The notes beneath the pieces were generated by a model. That model was given only the letters and a program-made list of their open reading frames with translations. It was not told where the DNA came from and ran no database searches. This document shows positions 1 through 13,090 of a DNA stretch of 64,000 nucleotides, piece after piece. Position 1 is the stretch's first letter, and every line of letters starts with the position of its first letter. The stretch is from Diploscapter coronatus (Eukaryota > Nematoda > Chromadorea > Rhabditida > Rhabditidae), in assembly GCA_964036155.1 (NCBI GenBank), contig OZ038422.1:75167201-75231200 (forward strand), given 5' to 3'. The translations under genes and the position numbers were made by a program.

Positions 1-525
1 TACAAATCTGCAGTGTCGCCATAGTCAACCGAGCTCATCCCAACTGCAGAAGAACTGCCTCCTCTACAATTCGTCCGTTCCTTCCTCTTTTACTTATTCT
101 CTCTTCATTTTCCCTTTCGCTCCCCTCACCTGGTTGGATTCCTCCTGTATCTTCTCGTTCCAATCGAGTAGATTTCCGTCTGAAGAGGGAATGGCATCTC
201 TGCTTCTGAAATAGTGCAAACTCACTGCAAGAAAAGCCTGTCAATTTCAATCAAAGATACAAAGGATGTGTGAATCAACATCACAGAAATCATAAATGTT
301 TTGCAACAACTTCTATAAAGCTTCTTTATTGTTCGTTTCTGAAACATAGATTTTCTTTGAATATTGCATTTCAAAATCCTAGAATTAAAGTGAGCCTGAG
401 GAATGGAGTAAAGTTGTCAATGGGAAATGTGAAAAAATGTGTACTAGAAAAGTGCATCTTGGTCTCGAATTCTCAGACCGTTTGACCCCAAATAAGTTGT
501 ATTTGTTCATAGGCACAAGTAGAAA

Positions 526-3167
526 TCACAGTGCGCAGGCGACCTGTCTCAAAGCTTCGATTGCACGATTCAACTCGTCTTCTGTCAATTCTGATTGCAC
601 CATGAAACGGACACTGCAAATTGGATCATTTGGAAGAAGGAGGGTGGCAATTCTCCTAACCTGGGTTGAATGGGGAATTTCTCATCCTTCTCGATGTATC
701 GGGCTCGCGTCAGCATGACTTTGTGCTTTTCGAATAGCTGCAATTCCACATTCAGTCATTCATCTCCTTCTCCGCACTTTCAACTAACCGTATTGACAAG
801 AGAGTCGAGTTTGCTCTCCCCAGTTCCCCTGTCCTCATCCTCGCAGACGATATGCTTCATGGGACTCACTTCTGCAGCTCGCACGGCGAATTTCGTGTTC
901 TGCAAAGCCTTGTCGAGTTTCTCGTGGGTTTCCTTGGCGAATCGCTGGAGTCGTTCAAGTCTGCCCGGCTCTTCATCGATCATCTTGATTCCTTCGCTTG
1001 CAGCTGTGGCCAACAGGGGGGGCAGGGATGCAGAGAAACAGTAACCGAGGCCTGAAAGGAGAGAAATGAATTGTTGAGTTGGCCCACAGGTTTGTAGCGG
1101 CCCTAATAACTTGATTTGTATCTGATCTGATGAATCCAGATAGGGCTTTCATACGAGATATCTCAAAAGTCCGTGGCTTCACTTAGTACACGTGAAACGA
1201 CATGTTTTCACATCTAACAACTCGACAATAAATTTTCTGAAATCACCTATTTTGAATTTCGAGATAGTTTACGCGCAAAATGCGAAGTGACGGAGTTTTG
1301 AGGCATACCACGAGGAAACCAATACGTTAATTACATTAATACCGAAAACCCCATACAGATTCGCTAAATACAAAAAAGGTATTCGGATGTACTACGAACT
1401 TATGGGCCAACCCAATAGAAAAGCCGAGAGGCAAACGAACCAGAAAGTCTCTGATGTCCCACAACATAGCTGCGACCGACGCAGAATCCGCCAGTGGAGG
1501 CGATCGCGTTCTCGAGGGAGGCCATGATCATGTCCACGTCGATCACATCCACTCCATAGTGCTCGGTGATGCCCCTGCCCGATTTGCCCAGCACTCCAAA
1601 CGACCAGCTCTCGTCGATGAACACTCGCGCCTTGTATTTCCACTTGAATTCCACAATTTTGGGCAGCGGACAGAGATCGCCCGTGTTCGCATAGAGACCC
1701 TCGACCACGATGAATCGACGAATCGTGAGTGCCTTCTTCGGGTCCTGCAACATTCGTTTTCTGCAATACAAGAAGACTTGTGTCTCTACCAACCTTCCTA
1801 TCCTTCTCAGCCTGAGCCATGAGCAGTCTCTCCAAATCCTCCATGTCATTGTGTTCGAACCACTCGATTCTGCTGCGAGAGGCCTGCAGTCCAGTTTGAA
1901 TTGCGAAATTCACGCCTGAATTTGGCAATCTCCATCTCCTTCTCCACCCAAACAAACCTTTGTCGACAAAAATGATGTCTCCCCTCTTCGCGTAGGCAGG
2001 AATCGCACTGGAAACTGTGGCGAATCCATAGCTGTAGAGGACTGCTTCTTCACAACCCATGAACCTGCAACAAAAACTTAAAGCATGAATAGGGATCGCA
2101 AACTCCGCTCCCTTGCATTTCTCGCTTTTGCTCAAAAAGTGATACTTTGAAACTCGAAAATGGGAAGCAAGTCCCCTTCAAAGTGAATCGGCATTATCAA
2201 TTCGATGAACTTTGGCCAAGAAATTATATCAGGAGGTGCGCGTTCGCTCGCGCTCGCGGCGATTTTATGAGCCGAAAACATGCTAATTTTGATGCCGGAG
2301 TCTAGACCAAAATGATTTTCAAACTCATGCTCATTAACAGTTAAACACACAACGTGATTGGTTGTTTCCTTCTTTGAGCTGTGTTCTCTCTCCTCGAAAA
2401 AGAGAAAGAAACACATGGCTTCTTCTTTTTTCTATTCTCCTCTATATTTTTCCATCCGTTTTTGCAATTTTTATTGTGAAAACGCATGATTTAGTGATTT
2501 GTATTAATTTTTTTCAAACATCTTAGTTAAATCGAGTTTGCTAATTTGGAATAAAAAATTGTCGGAAATGATGACTTTTTCAAACCACTTGCGTGCATAA
2601 ATGTAACAAATTAAAATTTAAAAAAAACTGACTCAGCGAGCTGTTTCTCCAAATCGAGATGGACATCAACAGTGCCGTAGAAGCCTCTCGGTCCGCACGA
2701 ACCCACTCCGTACTTGAAGATGGTCTTCTTGGCGACTTCCTCGATTCGCTTCTCTCCAATGAAGCCCAGGAAGTTCGAAGAGGCCATGTTCAGGTACTCC
2801 TTCCCTTCGATGCTCACGTATTTGGTCATTTTGCTGAAATTTGTCTAATTTTTTTGCCGGTTTTCTCATAGAATGTACCTGTCAGCCAATTTGGGATGCA
2901 AAACGGGATGGTTGAGAGGAGTCTCTGGGACGAGTGGATCGGGCTCCCATTCGGCAATCAGTTCGTCCTTTTGCTGCAAACTTCCCCATCATTTTCTGTA
3001 GGAATGTGGATTCCAACCTTCTCAGTCAATTTGTAGGACTGCTGCTTTGCGGAGTCGCGCCTTTTGACGAACCAGTAAGTGGCAGAAGCAACGAGGATCG
3101 CGTGGATGATGTAGTAGGTCAGGGAGGTCGACCACAGACCCACACTGTCCACAACTGAAGAGAGCAT
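526..3167 (-). CDS. SPTLC1: Serine palmitoyltransferase subunit 1 (LCB1/SPTLC1)
   Basis: Non-catalytic subunit of the ER complex that condenses serine with palmitoyl-CoA, the first step of sphingolipid synthesis. Nine exons: 3167-3018, 2973-2879, 2833-2633, 2064-1958, 1915-1794, 1744-1441, 1051-789, 737-661, 613-526. They join in frame to 468 residues, against 473 in human. Residues ~13-33 are a membrane segment ([20 protein letters not shown]). The class-II aminotransferase core is clear: [59 protein letters not shown]. The PLP lysine found in LCB2 is absent (GGFCVGR), as usual for LCB1; the cysteine whose human change causes HSAN1 is present. The C-terminus aligns to the human end ([18 protein letters not shown]). 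Intron 3 (2632-2065) is unusually long for this gene and holds a repeat starting at 2092. Confidence 0.95.
2092..2310. repeat. MITE-family copy in SPTLC1 intron 3 (far end uncertain)
   Basis: After a TA at 2090-2091 comes GGGATCGCAAACTCCGCTCC. The next ~100 bp resemble, in reverse orientation, the right ends of the elements at 41.3 kb and 47.8 kb, for example the run reading cttgcattt, then caaaaagtgat, then gcaagt...cttcaaa. The right end is not clear; GGAGTC followed by TA at about 2300-2308 is one possibility. Confidence 0.5.
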
Positions 3168-4087
3168 CTCTGCACAGAATACCTCTGAAAATGGAAGCGA
3201 TCAGATGAAATATGAAGTATGAAATGGAAGGAAGCCTTTCACGTTTGCCATAGTGACTGTTGAAATATTCAGGGAGGAAAAGAGAAGCAGAATATGAAGG
3301 AGAGAGAAGGAAAAGAAAGGGAAGAATGTAAACAAAACTAGCTGCACAGACACAGCTATTTGCTAGGCACACGACAATATACTACAAAATCAGTCACACC
3401 ATTTCATTTTCTAAGTCATAACATTTAGAACTCCCGTTTAGAGCGCGGATGCACAGATAAGGATAGATCAAAAAGACCACCTATGGATGAAGCTGAATTT
3501 CATAAAATACGCAGTTTGTCTAAAGAAATTGTAATTTGAATTGAGGGGAACTAGAACGTTCTAGACTAAAAATAAATTTGACCGAGTTCCGTGAAGGAAT
3601 GTCCATGTTGCCATTGACATTGATAACTTGCGGGACTCACGCCATTTTCGGGTCAGAGATAAGATCGATTGGAAAGAGTGAAGGGAAGAAGTAAAGCACA
3701 TCGAACGAATGAAGAATGCATTCTGTCCGATCATTTTTAGCAAGTTTCAAAGAATAGGTACAGTTTTCACTGTAAAAAGATGAAATTTGTGGCATGTTCT
3801 AGAGGAAATGAATTGCAGTGATGATAGTGGAGAAGGGAACAAAGTATAAGAAACAATTGAAATTGGAAAGTAGACATAGCTGCCCACTTTGCATTCTCCC
3901 ATTCACATTCATTAGCTTATCAGCATAAACTATCTGCTAAGGGCTGATGGGAATGAGTCATTATAATGCATATGAGTAAGTGGGAAAATTTACGTCATTT
4001 CAAACGGACAAATGGAAGTAATTGTCATGGCAGAAAACCATGTTATCTTGACAAAAAAGTACAAGTATTATCTTCAATTTCTATCAT
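3168..4087. other. Intergenic, no gene recognised
   Basis: Upstream of SPTLC1 and downstream of the next minus-strand gene. Purine-rich tracts (3190-3330) and AT-rich sequence. The short ORFs here have no splice context or recognisable domain. Promoter elements for SPTLC1 must lie here but none stands out. Confidence 0.4.
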
Positions 4088-5158
4088 TTATTCATCTGTC
4101 ATTTGCAGGATTTCCTGCACCCGATTCTGCTGTTTGTGTTGCTGCTTTCTCTTCGGTCGAATTGCCATTCTTCTAGCGACAGTCAATTCATTCAGTTCGT
4201 TTGGGAATCTTCCAAATTTTCGTTGATTTTTTGTTCAAATTCATCTTTTCCTACCTCTGATCAACCCGATTGAAGTGTCTACCGACTTTTGCGTAGACTT
4301 GTTTCAATCGTTCCATTTCTGTCCAGACAGCATCATTCACCTCTGCACAGGCAGCCACCAGCACGAGCGACAGTTTCTCCTGCAAATCGTTATTCTACTC
4401 TGCGCATCAGGGTGCACGAACTTCGGCTTCAAGGGTTTTTTTTTTTTGCAATTTCGACTTCAAAAAATTTCAAATCGAGGCCTTGTGCACCACCCTTGCT
4501 CTGCCTGGGTTGCACTGTCACTCACCCAATGAGTCATTTGAATCTGTCCGAGAGCCTGTGTAGCGGCCTGCAGGCTGTGAGATCGAATGGTCTCGAGGAG
4601 ATAGAGCTGATCGATGAAAGAAGCAGCGATGAAACGGATCACTTCTTCTGTCAGCATGTAGACTGCTTTCGAGGTTGATGCCTTCTGAATTCATTCCCTT
4701 TATTTTCCGTCTTCAGAAATTCATTCGTCCAACCTGCTCGATTTGTGTGAGCAGTTTGATGTAGTTGCTCCTATCGTTGTACTTCTTCACCGTCCTGTGC
4801 ATTCTCCTGAAGGCCATGAAGAATGTCTGGTGTCTTTGGGGAGCTGCTTGTTTGTACACGATTTGCTGCAGAAGTCGGCCTGTCGCGGGCAGGAATGGCT
4901 CTGCAACTGCCTCCTTCTGAATCCTCCATTCATTTCCCGTTCTTCCATTTGCACACTCACCAAACTGCATACGTCCTCGATCATTTGACTCGTCTCCGCT
5001 GCTACCGCCTTCGAAGTGCACAGCTTCACTTGGAAGCACTGTGGAGGCTGCTTCTCGAGACAGCTTCGCACGAATTCTGAAATCTGCATGTCCATTTTCC
5101 TCTTCACCCTTGCATTTTTTTTACCTTCAAATGTCTGTTCCTCCTGGGTTTTGTTCAT
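4088..5158 (-). CDS. Basic helical protein, possibly NEPRO/RMP1-like (RNase MRP-associated)
   Basis: Five exons (5158-4961, 4916-4734, 4684-4526, 4379-4255, 4208-4088) join in frame to 261 residues; an AATAAA overlaps the stop. The protein is helical, with a strongly basic tail (RRMAIRPKRKQQHKQQ). Residues ~85-110 read LLQQIVYKQAAPQRHQTFF followed by MAFRRMHRTVKKY. This recalls the short loop-helix signature (YKxxxQxRxxxxFxxFRxxxR) shared by the N-terminal domains of NEPRO and yeast RMP1, which act in RNase MRP/rRNA processing. A hydrophobic helical stretch follows at ~135-155, also as in that family. The match is by eye, from pattern rather than identity, so the assignment is tentative; the gene model itself is solid because every exon phase agrees. 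Confidence 0.6.
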
Positions 5159-5856
5159 TGAAATGAATGCTGAAATTCAAGCTTGTCTAGAATCTAGCTG
5201 CCTTCTAAAGGCGATAAATACATGATGGATCTACGAAGACCAAATAAATCGAGTTGCAAGAAAAAGTTGTAAAATAAAAAATTTATGAATCTGCTAAAAC
5301 TAGAAAATGTCATGAAATTCACCGAGGATAAAATACTTTGCCGTAATGGAGAATTGTCTATGGCGATTCAAGGATTTGTCGTTTTTGAGCAAACATTTGT
5401 AAGAATCTCGTTCAGAGCTACAAGTAAGTACAGTTATTAAGAGGAAGGAAATAAAACCGATAAAACATGAAATTGAATGAAGCGAAATGAAGAAGTCTGT
5501 AGAAGCAGGTCTTTGGGAGATTTGCCAGAAATCGCATCCCAAAGAACTGCTCCATTTGACTGCACAAAGCGAATGCAGAAGCACCGAGTGGGGAATTCAG
5601 TTCATAAGACTAGCCACTCTAAACTTACAAGCTATATGCAAAAGCTAAAACAATAATCTCTTCTAAAAGTGGCAAGATAATTTGTCATGGAAATCTATCA
5701 AACTATTCAAAAACTAGGAATGCAATATACTATGTTTCTAACCGATCTAATTAAGTAGCAGATACTGCGCATGAGTTTGAGAATGGAATTACGTAGTCCT
5801 TAGTGGCTGGAATTGGGAAATCAAAGGAACAGCCTGTCGTCTGCCTGCGCACTGCT

Positions 5857-8800
5857 TTATTTGTCGTCCTCCTCTTCGTCCGAACTGTGGAAACTGGGGC
5901 GACGACTCGTGGCTGCTGATGGAACCTGAACAGAGAAGGTTTCTTAAACTTGATACAGGGGACACACACTTGAAAAAACATACTTGAATAAGACACAAGT
6001 AACGAAAATTCCATTCATTAAGAGTAGAGATAGGGCCTGATATGGTCGGGGTGAAATGAACGGAAGTCTCATTCCGTGGACAAGGAAAAGGAAGAGAGAA
6101 GCATTGCGTACTCCTTTACCGCTTTTCAAAGAAGCGTTTTCTTTCACCCTTTCTTTTCTCTTCGCACATTGGTTCCCCGCGCAATTCTCGCTTTGGCATC
6201 AGAAGGGGAGAATGACTTCCGTTCATTTTCCCCCGATGATAAGCAAATTTTTGTCTCGAAAAATCACCATGAGGTGCTGGTTATTCACAGAACTATAATC
6301 ATCCTACCATTGCTCATCTCTCCTTATTCATCCAAGTTTTCAATTGCCAGGCCTATGTCCTTTTCAAGTGTATGTTCCTGTGTTAAATTCACAAATCCGA
6401 ACAGACAGGAGTGAACGAAATCAAGAAGAAGCAGTGTGCAACACAGACCTTTCCTTCGTTGTTCTTGATGATCTCCTGCAGATCGGGATGCAGTCTCTCG
6501 AGGGCCATTCGGCGACAATCTCTGCAATTTATTCGTTCTCTTTGTACCAACACACCAATTCGCCCACCTATAGAACACTCCCAGACTGTTCCAATCGAGC
6601 AGCTCGCTGAGTCTCTCCGTTCTGTTTCTCTGGATGATCCTCTGCCGCCTGCTCATTCCACAGAAGTCGAACATGATGTTGGCGAGCTGGTCGATGGACT
6701 CGTCGCAGCTCTTGAAGCGTCGATCGATGACGTAGATGCCATAGGAGGCGGGCTCCTCGACGTGCTCCTGCATGAAGCAGCCGAACCCGCTCAGATTGGT
6801 CGACACGGAGGGAATGCCCATCACTGTGCACTCGGCAGGGGTGTAGCCCCACGGCTCGTAGTACGAGGGGAACACTCCGAGATGGCAGCCACGCACAAAG
6901 TCCTCATAGTCCAGACCGATCAATGGAGAGACCGAAGAGAGGAATTCTGCAACCCACATGAATTGAATAGGAAAAAGAAGAGAAATATTGTCGCATTTCT
7001 GAGACGATTCCCCAATCCGTGAAAAGTGTGCACTGGTATCTTACACGGTCTGCTATCATTTCTATCGATAAAAATTTTGAAGTAGAATTATTTGGATGTA
7101 CAGTGGGCGCGACACACCGAAATAGAGAAAAAGATTTGAAATCCTACACTTATGCGCTATAATTGATGACGAGGTTTCAAAAGAAACGAGGAAGATACGC
7201 GCTTTTGTCGTAAATATAGAATAATAGATCGAAAATCCGGGTTTCGACAATTCCTTCTTTTCGGATTTCGAATTTTCCTCAATTATCATAACATCACTAT
7301 CATAAAGAGATTGATAAATGCAATTTTTTAAAATAAAAACTTGGCTAATAGTAAATAGAGATTGAACATTTGCATTTTTTGACGTCGGAATCTTCTCCTT
7401 GACAAGACAATATGACAATACGTACCTGGGTGGAAGACGACCTTGACGCGATCGCCGCGGTTGTTGATGAGGTTGGTGCGTCTGAGAGCCTCGAGGACCT
7501 GGTCATCGCCTTTGATCATGTTGTGTGTGCAGATGGGGGGCAGCGTGTGCTTCTGCATGGCCATTATGCATCGCTTCAACTGCAAACACCGACCATGGTC
7601 TCATCATTCCCGCTTACAATGCATTGCAAACTCACATGAATGCGTTCTGCATTGGACAGCAGTTCCTCTTCATCTGGCAGAATTCCCTGCAGACAGTTGT
7701 TGAAGATGCGCTGCGCCACGTTCTCCTTGACCCTGTCGACGACCTCCTTCAGCTGCTTCGTCACTGCCTGGCCTTTCAGAGATTCCACATTGAATGAATT
7801 GGCTGGGGCTGAAAGCAGAGACGATATTCGCGGGATTTTTTCTTTCTATTTTAGGCTATTTCATGGTAAACCCTACTATCATATATATATAGGGCCAAAA
7901 TTAGCTCAACCTATTGAATTTAGCTCAATTTTCAGAAAAAGCTAAGTTTGCGATTAGAACGAAAAAAATTGAAATTCAATGTTGGTCTAAAAATTTATAG
8001 AGGAAAGGCATTTTGAAGCTTGATACAGAATTCTCTAGATTAGAATTTTCAAATTCGAGATGCAAATTCTGAGGAAAGAACGACAAAATCGGCTACATAT
8101 TCATTGAAAATAATTCAGATGAATTTTTATGCAAAAATAGCGTCTCGTCGAGTGAAAAGTGGCAGTAATCGCCTAGATTTGACTAATTATATCAGTTGAT
8201 GTGGCGCTGTTTCTGGCGAAGCGGTAAAGATGCGTCTTGCAGTCATTTTTTTATCACGTCGCGCGACTTGCATTCACATTATCTCGATGTTAGCGAAAAA
8301 ATCCCGTGGATTCTAAGCAGAAAAACTGCCGGTCGGAATTTTTTGCTGAGTTTAGTTGAAGAATGAACACTGCATACCTGGATAGATAACGAAGGCGACC
8401 ACAGTGATGCCCATGTGCGAAGGATTCTGCGTGGTTTTGAGGTAGTGGTTGAGTCGTGCCAGGGACTCGATGAACAGATCGCCTCCCTTGTTCGAGAATT
8501 CGTATCTGCAAGCAGAAACACGCATTTCTTCACAACCCACTTCTTCCATTATACCTTCCTGCGGTGAAGAAGTAGAGCGTTTTGTCCAAGTCGAAGTCCA
8601 AGTGTCCGTGAAAATGGCCCCTGATGAATTGGTGAATCTTCTCCTTGGCGACCGCGTGCAGATTCTGGAACTCGTGAAGAGCAGCGAATTTGACGACGTT
8701 CAGTCCGTTTGGAGTGAGGATGTCGGGCTTGCGATGCAGCAGATACTCGGCCTCCACGCCCGTGATCTCAGAGACGGTCGTGAAGACGTGTGCCGAGTGG

Positions 8801-9848
8801 ATGGCCGCTCTCTCCAGGCAGTACTGGTGGTAGATCTGCAAACACATTGTGCGATCTTGCTGCGCATTCACCCCAATCACTTACTCTTCTCTTGCCAGCT
8901 TCTGCATCCAGGTCGAATTTGCCCAGATTGTTGTACAAATCAGCCCCTCCCGCACAGAGATGTCTGCCCAGCAGAGTGGCGTGCGTCGTGTAGACAGTGG
9001 CGACGTCCAAGTGCCACAGCCGAGTCATCAACAGTCCCACTCCTGCAATTATCCTCTCGTTCATTCCTCTCCTCTTCCAGTCATTCAGACCTGCTTGCCA
9101 TTCATGGAAATGTGCCACAACAAGTGGATGATAGACGGTGACGGACTCGCGGAAGTGCTTGAGGAAGATGGCGACCATGAAGCCGAGGATGACGGCGTCG
9201 TTCGACTCGATGTCCTCGTGCGGGATGCCGACCGACATTCTGCAATTCACCCATTTCTCTATTCACCGACAGTCAAAATGAATTGTCGTCTAACCTCTCG
9301 AACAGTTCGTGCTTCCACTCGTTCATTTTGACGGATCCCGAGCCCAAATCGAAGAGAATGACCTTGGGGTATCCGTCGATGAGCCACCTGCCATACATGC
9401 AGTTGAATCCATCGCTGTGGAACCTCTTCATGGCCTCCCTGATGGTTCGGTTCTCAGGCTCGATCTGCTCGACCTCGAGTCTCCACTTCTCGTCCTTCAT
9501 CGGCCCGAACATGCAGTATTGATCGCCCAGCTCCTCAGTGCTGATCTGTGCCTTGCTCCGCAGCACGGTGTAGATGCCTCCCACCTGCAAACAGCAGCAC
9601 ATTCTCTATTGCAATCCCTCCTCATCAATTCAACCTTGTTGGCGACTTCCCAGGCGCACTCGAACACGAATCGGCCCTCTTCTCTGGCAGTGCGGCCCTC
9701 GTCCAGAGTGATCACCTGCAATTGACCCTTCTTTCCTTTCTTCTTCTCTTCAATCATTCCTAACCTCCTTATCGTCGAGTTCCTGTCCAGCCAGAGCCTT
9801 GGCCACTTTTGTGGAGGACAGATTCCGAGGCATCCCGTGAGACGTCAT
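5857..9848 (-). CDS. GYS: Glycogen [starch] synthase (GYS, GT3 family)
   Basis: Transfers glucose from UDP-glucose to growing glycogen in the cytosol. Twelve exons: 9848-9765, 9715-9635, 9584-9295, 9239-9091, 9042-8885, 8835-8555, 8505-8378, 7808-7636, 7579-7426, 6946-6568, 6521-6449, 5925-5857. They give 672 residues; animal enzymes are ~700-740. Seen: N-terminal [52 protein letters not shown], the catalytic E-x7-E region [17 protein letters not shown], and the allosteric arginine cluster [20 protein letters not shown] that senses glucose-6-phosphate. The C-terminal regulatory tail is short: it ends in a serine/acid stretch ([15 protein letters not shown]) that keeps a phosphorylatable serine context but lacks the long tail of mammalian GYS1. 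The start sits in an exon preceded by a likely 5'UTR intron (acceptor near 9888). Introns 7, 9 and 11 are ~475-570 nt. Confidence 0.96.
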
Positions 9849-10225
9849 ATCGCAGTCAGGTAAAACAGCAAGCCAACGGCTGATCCCTGAACAAAATTAA
9901 ATAATTCAAGAAAACGAGAAAAACAAATCAAAATAAACATGTTTTTTTTCAAATTTCAGGCGACGGAATTCGAATTTTTACGCAGTGAAACGAGTACAAA
10001 TAGGTAGCAGAAATATTTTGGTAATCACAGAAAGAGGAAAGAATGAGTTAATTAGGATAATTAGGCTAATAACGGGAAAAAAATAATTAGGACGAAAAAA
10101 CGAAGAAAAAATGGACTATGAATGAAAAACGTCCTGTGTTTATCCTCTATTCAGCCGTTCGACCGAGAGAAGACTAAATCCTCAATGTAATCCACACTAT
10201 TTCTCACACCCATTCCTTTAACCGT

Positions 10226-11700
10226 CTAATTAAGAGCCATTCCACGAATAACTGTAACAAGGGTCCGGACAATTGCAAAAGTGTTTCGGATCCTTTCTTG
10301 TGAACGATCATTCCATATTATCCAGAGCTGTCTGAAATTCGAAAAAATCGAACTTGAACTGAGTTAAACTCCCAGACAGTTCGGAGTTCAGTTCGTACAA
10401 CCCTGATTAAAAGAATATTTATTTCAGTTACAATTAGCCCTCATCACTTTTAGATGTCTTCGAGTTGTTTGTATCATATGCATTGAAATTAAATTATTAT
10501 TTCACATTTTATTAAATAAAATTTCTATATGAAATCTGAGATTATTAGAATCAAGCTTTATTTTATGGCAATTTCTCCGACTTCACGCCATTTATTCGTT
10601 TGTGGATCGTATTCTTCGATTGAATTACAAGAAACTCTTCCAAGTGACAATTTTCGAAATCTAAATTAACAAATATTCCGTATAGAGATATACAAAATCT
10701 CAGCTCACCCTCCGATTGCATACAATTTTCCATTCACAGCAACAAGCGAATGACAATGTCTTCCATAATTCATATCAGCTATTCGAGTAATTCGACTGTC
10801 AACTGGAGCTGAGGGGTCGAAGCACAAACAGGATTTTAATATACTATCCCTAAATATATAACGATACATTATTTCTCATATAAAATTAACGACTTCCATC
10901 CTCCAGCTATGTAAATTTTTCCATTTAGCGATGCAACTCCGAAATGATATCGTTTTTCTGGGATCTCTCCAATTTCAATCCATTCCCGTTCATTGTCTGA
11001 TAGTCGATATATTTTATTATCCCATCCATCAATAACTGAATATCCATGATTACAATAATGAATATGCTATAATGTGACCGTATAAAATTCCATCGCATGT
11101 TATTGTCTGAATAAGACTAATTGGAAGAGGAAAAGCAGGTCCTGTTTTCCATTTTCCATCTATTAAAACCTGAATAAATTATTTAATGGACTTTCATTCG
11201 ATCTTCTTACATTAACTCGATTCGTATTTTTCTTTGTTTTAGGATCCTTTCCACCCAAATAATACAATTTGTCTTTGGAATAAGCGATAGATGCACCATC
11301 ACGCCATTCAGGAGGAGCTGGACCTGCAAAGAATGCAATAAAATTAAACCAATCTACTGGCTTTTGTAATGTTACCTTTAGTGATTTGTCGAGTATTCAA
11401 GTCATATATTTCAAATGACTTTTCATAGTAGTTAATTCCATAAATCTGAAATATGAGAAATTATTCAAAATAATGAACATATGAATTTACTTTATTCTGT
11501 GTAGTTGCTACTTGATATTGCTGATAATAGTTGTGGAATTTTGCAATCTTTTTTACTGAACAGGTATATGAGTTGAACAAGCATATTCTTCCTTCATAGT
11601 TATCATTATTTCGATAATAAACTAAATTATCACGAATCGTTTCAAAGCCTCTTACTTAGCTTTCAACATAATTTCTTACAATGAAATAAAATTTTATGCG
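10226..11700. repeat. Left arm of a ~1.45-kb inverted duplication
   Basis: This stretch is repeated in reverse complement at ~16825-18282. The outer part (10226-10450) matches 18060-18282 very closely, for example the blocks reading tccacgaataactgt and cagttcgtacaaccctgatt. The inner part carries kelch exons whose introns also match. The copies differ by scattered substitutions, so the duplication is not brand new. Confidence 0.85.
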
Positions 11701-12875
11701 AATCATTGAATGAATTGTCTCCATCGATTTGCAAATCAAATTCTCCGACTTCACGCCATTTATTCGTTTGTGAATCGTATTCCTCAATTGAATTACAAAA
11801 ATTTTTCCATAAAAAATTTTTAAACCTAAGTTAGCAAATATTTCGTATAAAGATATACAAAATCTCAGCTCACCCTCCGATTGCATACAGCTTCCCATTA
11901 GCGACAATGAGCGAATGAAGATGTCTTGAATAATTCATATCAGCGATTTGAGAAATTCGACTATCAGTTGGAGCTGAGGGATCGAAACACAGACAGGATT
12001 TTAATATTCCAGCACTAAATATTCTTCTATAAATATTACTATTACTATTTTTTAAAGTTACAGATTCCATCCCCCAGCTATGTAAATTTTTCCATTTAGC
12101 GTTGCAACTCCAAAAGAATCTCGTCTTTCTGGAAGCTCTCCGATTTCAATCCATTCCCGTTCATCGTCTGATAATCGATATATCTTATTACTTTTCCATC
12201 TATCAATAACTGAATATCCATAATTACAATAATGAATATGCTATAATGCGACCGCATAACTGTCCATTGCATGAGATTACTTGAACACGAAGAATGAAAA
12301 TAGGTAATGATGGTCCTTTTTGCCATTGTCCATCTATTAAAACCTGAATAAATTATTTCATGGATTTTCATTCGATCTTCTTACATCAACTCGATTCGTA
12401 TCTCCACCCAAATAATATAATTTGTCTTTGAAATAAACCACAGACGCGCCATCACGCCATTTACGAAGATCTGGACCTATAAAATTATTTGAACCGACTA
12501 TTAATAGATTTGTTGAGCAGACCTTTTGAAATTTGTTGAGTTTTCAAGTCGTATATTTCAAATGATTCATTTACGCTGTTAATTCCAAAAATCTGAAGCT
12601 TAAGAAATTATTCAAAATAACGAATATAAGAATTGACTTTATTCTGTGTCGTTGCTATTTTATTTGGCGCATAATAATCGTAGAATTTTGCAATCTCTTC
12701 GACTGAGCGGGTATATGAATTGAACAAGCATATTCTTCCTTCATCTTTACCATTATTTCGATAGAAAACTAAATTATTACGAATCGTTTCAAAGCCTCTT
12801 ACTTAGCTTTCAACATAATTTCTTACGATAAAATAATATTTTATGTGAATTATTAAGTGGATTGTCTCCACCAAT
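10558..12875 (-). CDS. Two-module kelch-repeat protein (5' end not identified)
   Basis: Two tandem copies of one ~300-residue kelch module are read as a single open chain of about 600 residues. Module 1 runs from 12875 to about 11750 and module 2 from there to the stop at 10558. The junction is in frame: the last exon of module 1 (..EEYDSQTNKWREVGEF) continues without a stop into the linker and first exon of module 2. Each module shows kelch blades: ASVVYFKDKLYYLGG, YRLSDDEREWIEIGELP, ATLNGKIYIAGGW, HSLIVANGKLYAIGG, EEYDPQTNKWREVGE. Introns (35-60 nt) sit at the same places in both modules. No F-box exon precedes module 1; the first visible exon (12875-12827, IGGDNPLNNSHKIL) starts after an acceptor, so upstream exons are missing or unrecognised. 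Likely a substrate-binding propeller; partner unknown. Confidence 0.8.
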
Positions 12876-12989
12876 CTGAAAATTATTGATATTTCGGGCT
12901 AATTAATTCATTGTATTATTAATTAATGGAATTTCAATTCCTTTCTGAAATTATCACTTCAATTTTAATAATGAATTATTTATCTTCGA

Positions 12990-13090
12990 GCCTCTAAAAC
13001 ATTTACGATAATCGCAGCTCCATAAAATATAGCCTCGTCGGAATTTAGGTCAAATTTTAAATTTGTAGGACCAAATTTATTGGAAGCTCA
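12990..13090 (-). pseudogene. Hsp70 NBD C-terminal relic
   Basis: On the minus strand the text reads KFGPTNLKFDLNSDEAIFYG then AAIIVNVLE. This lines up with the end of the Hsp70 nucleotide-binding domain of the neighbouring gene ([29 protein letters not shown]). A stop lies just upstream and the matching intron donor is GC instead of GT. It looks like a decayed partial duplicate of the Hsp70-like gene. Confidence 0.7.

Noticed and set aside
780..2135. Plus-strand ORFs of 67-124 codons overlapping SPTLC1 exons
   Set aside because: Antisense shadows; the minus frame matches SPTLC1 with consistent splice phases.
1392..2135. 247-codon minus ORF reading through two introns of SPTLC1
   Set aside because: It shifts frame away from the SPTLC1 protein after the intron; splicing at 1957/1916 and 1793/1745 restores homology.
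2132..2416. 94-codon minus ORF in SPTLC1 intron 3
   Set aside because: It overlaps a repeat element and has no domain.
6411..9725. Long plus-strand ORFs (e.g. 8449-9141, 230 codons)
   Set aside because: They mirror glycogen synthase exons, which are GC-rich and leave the opposite strand open.
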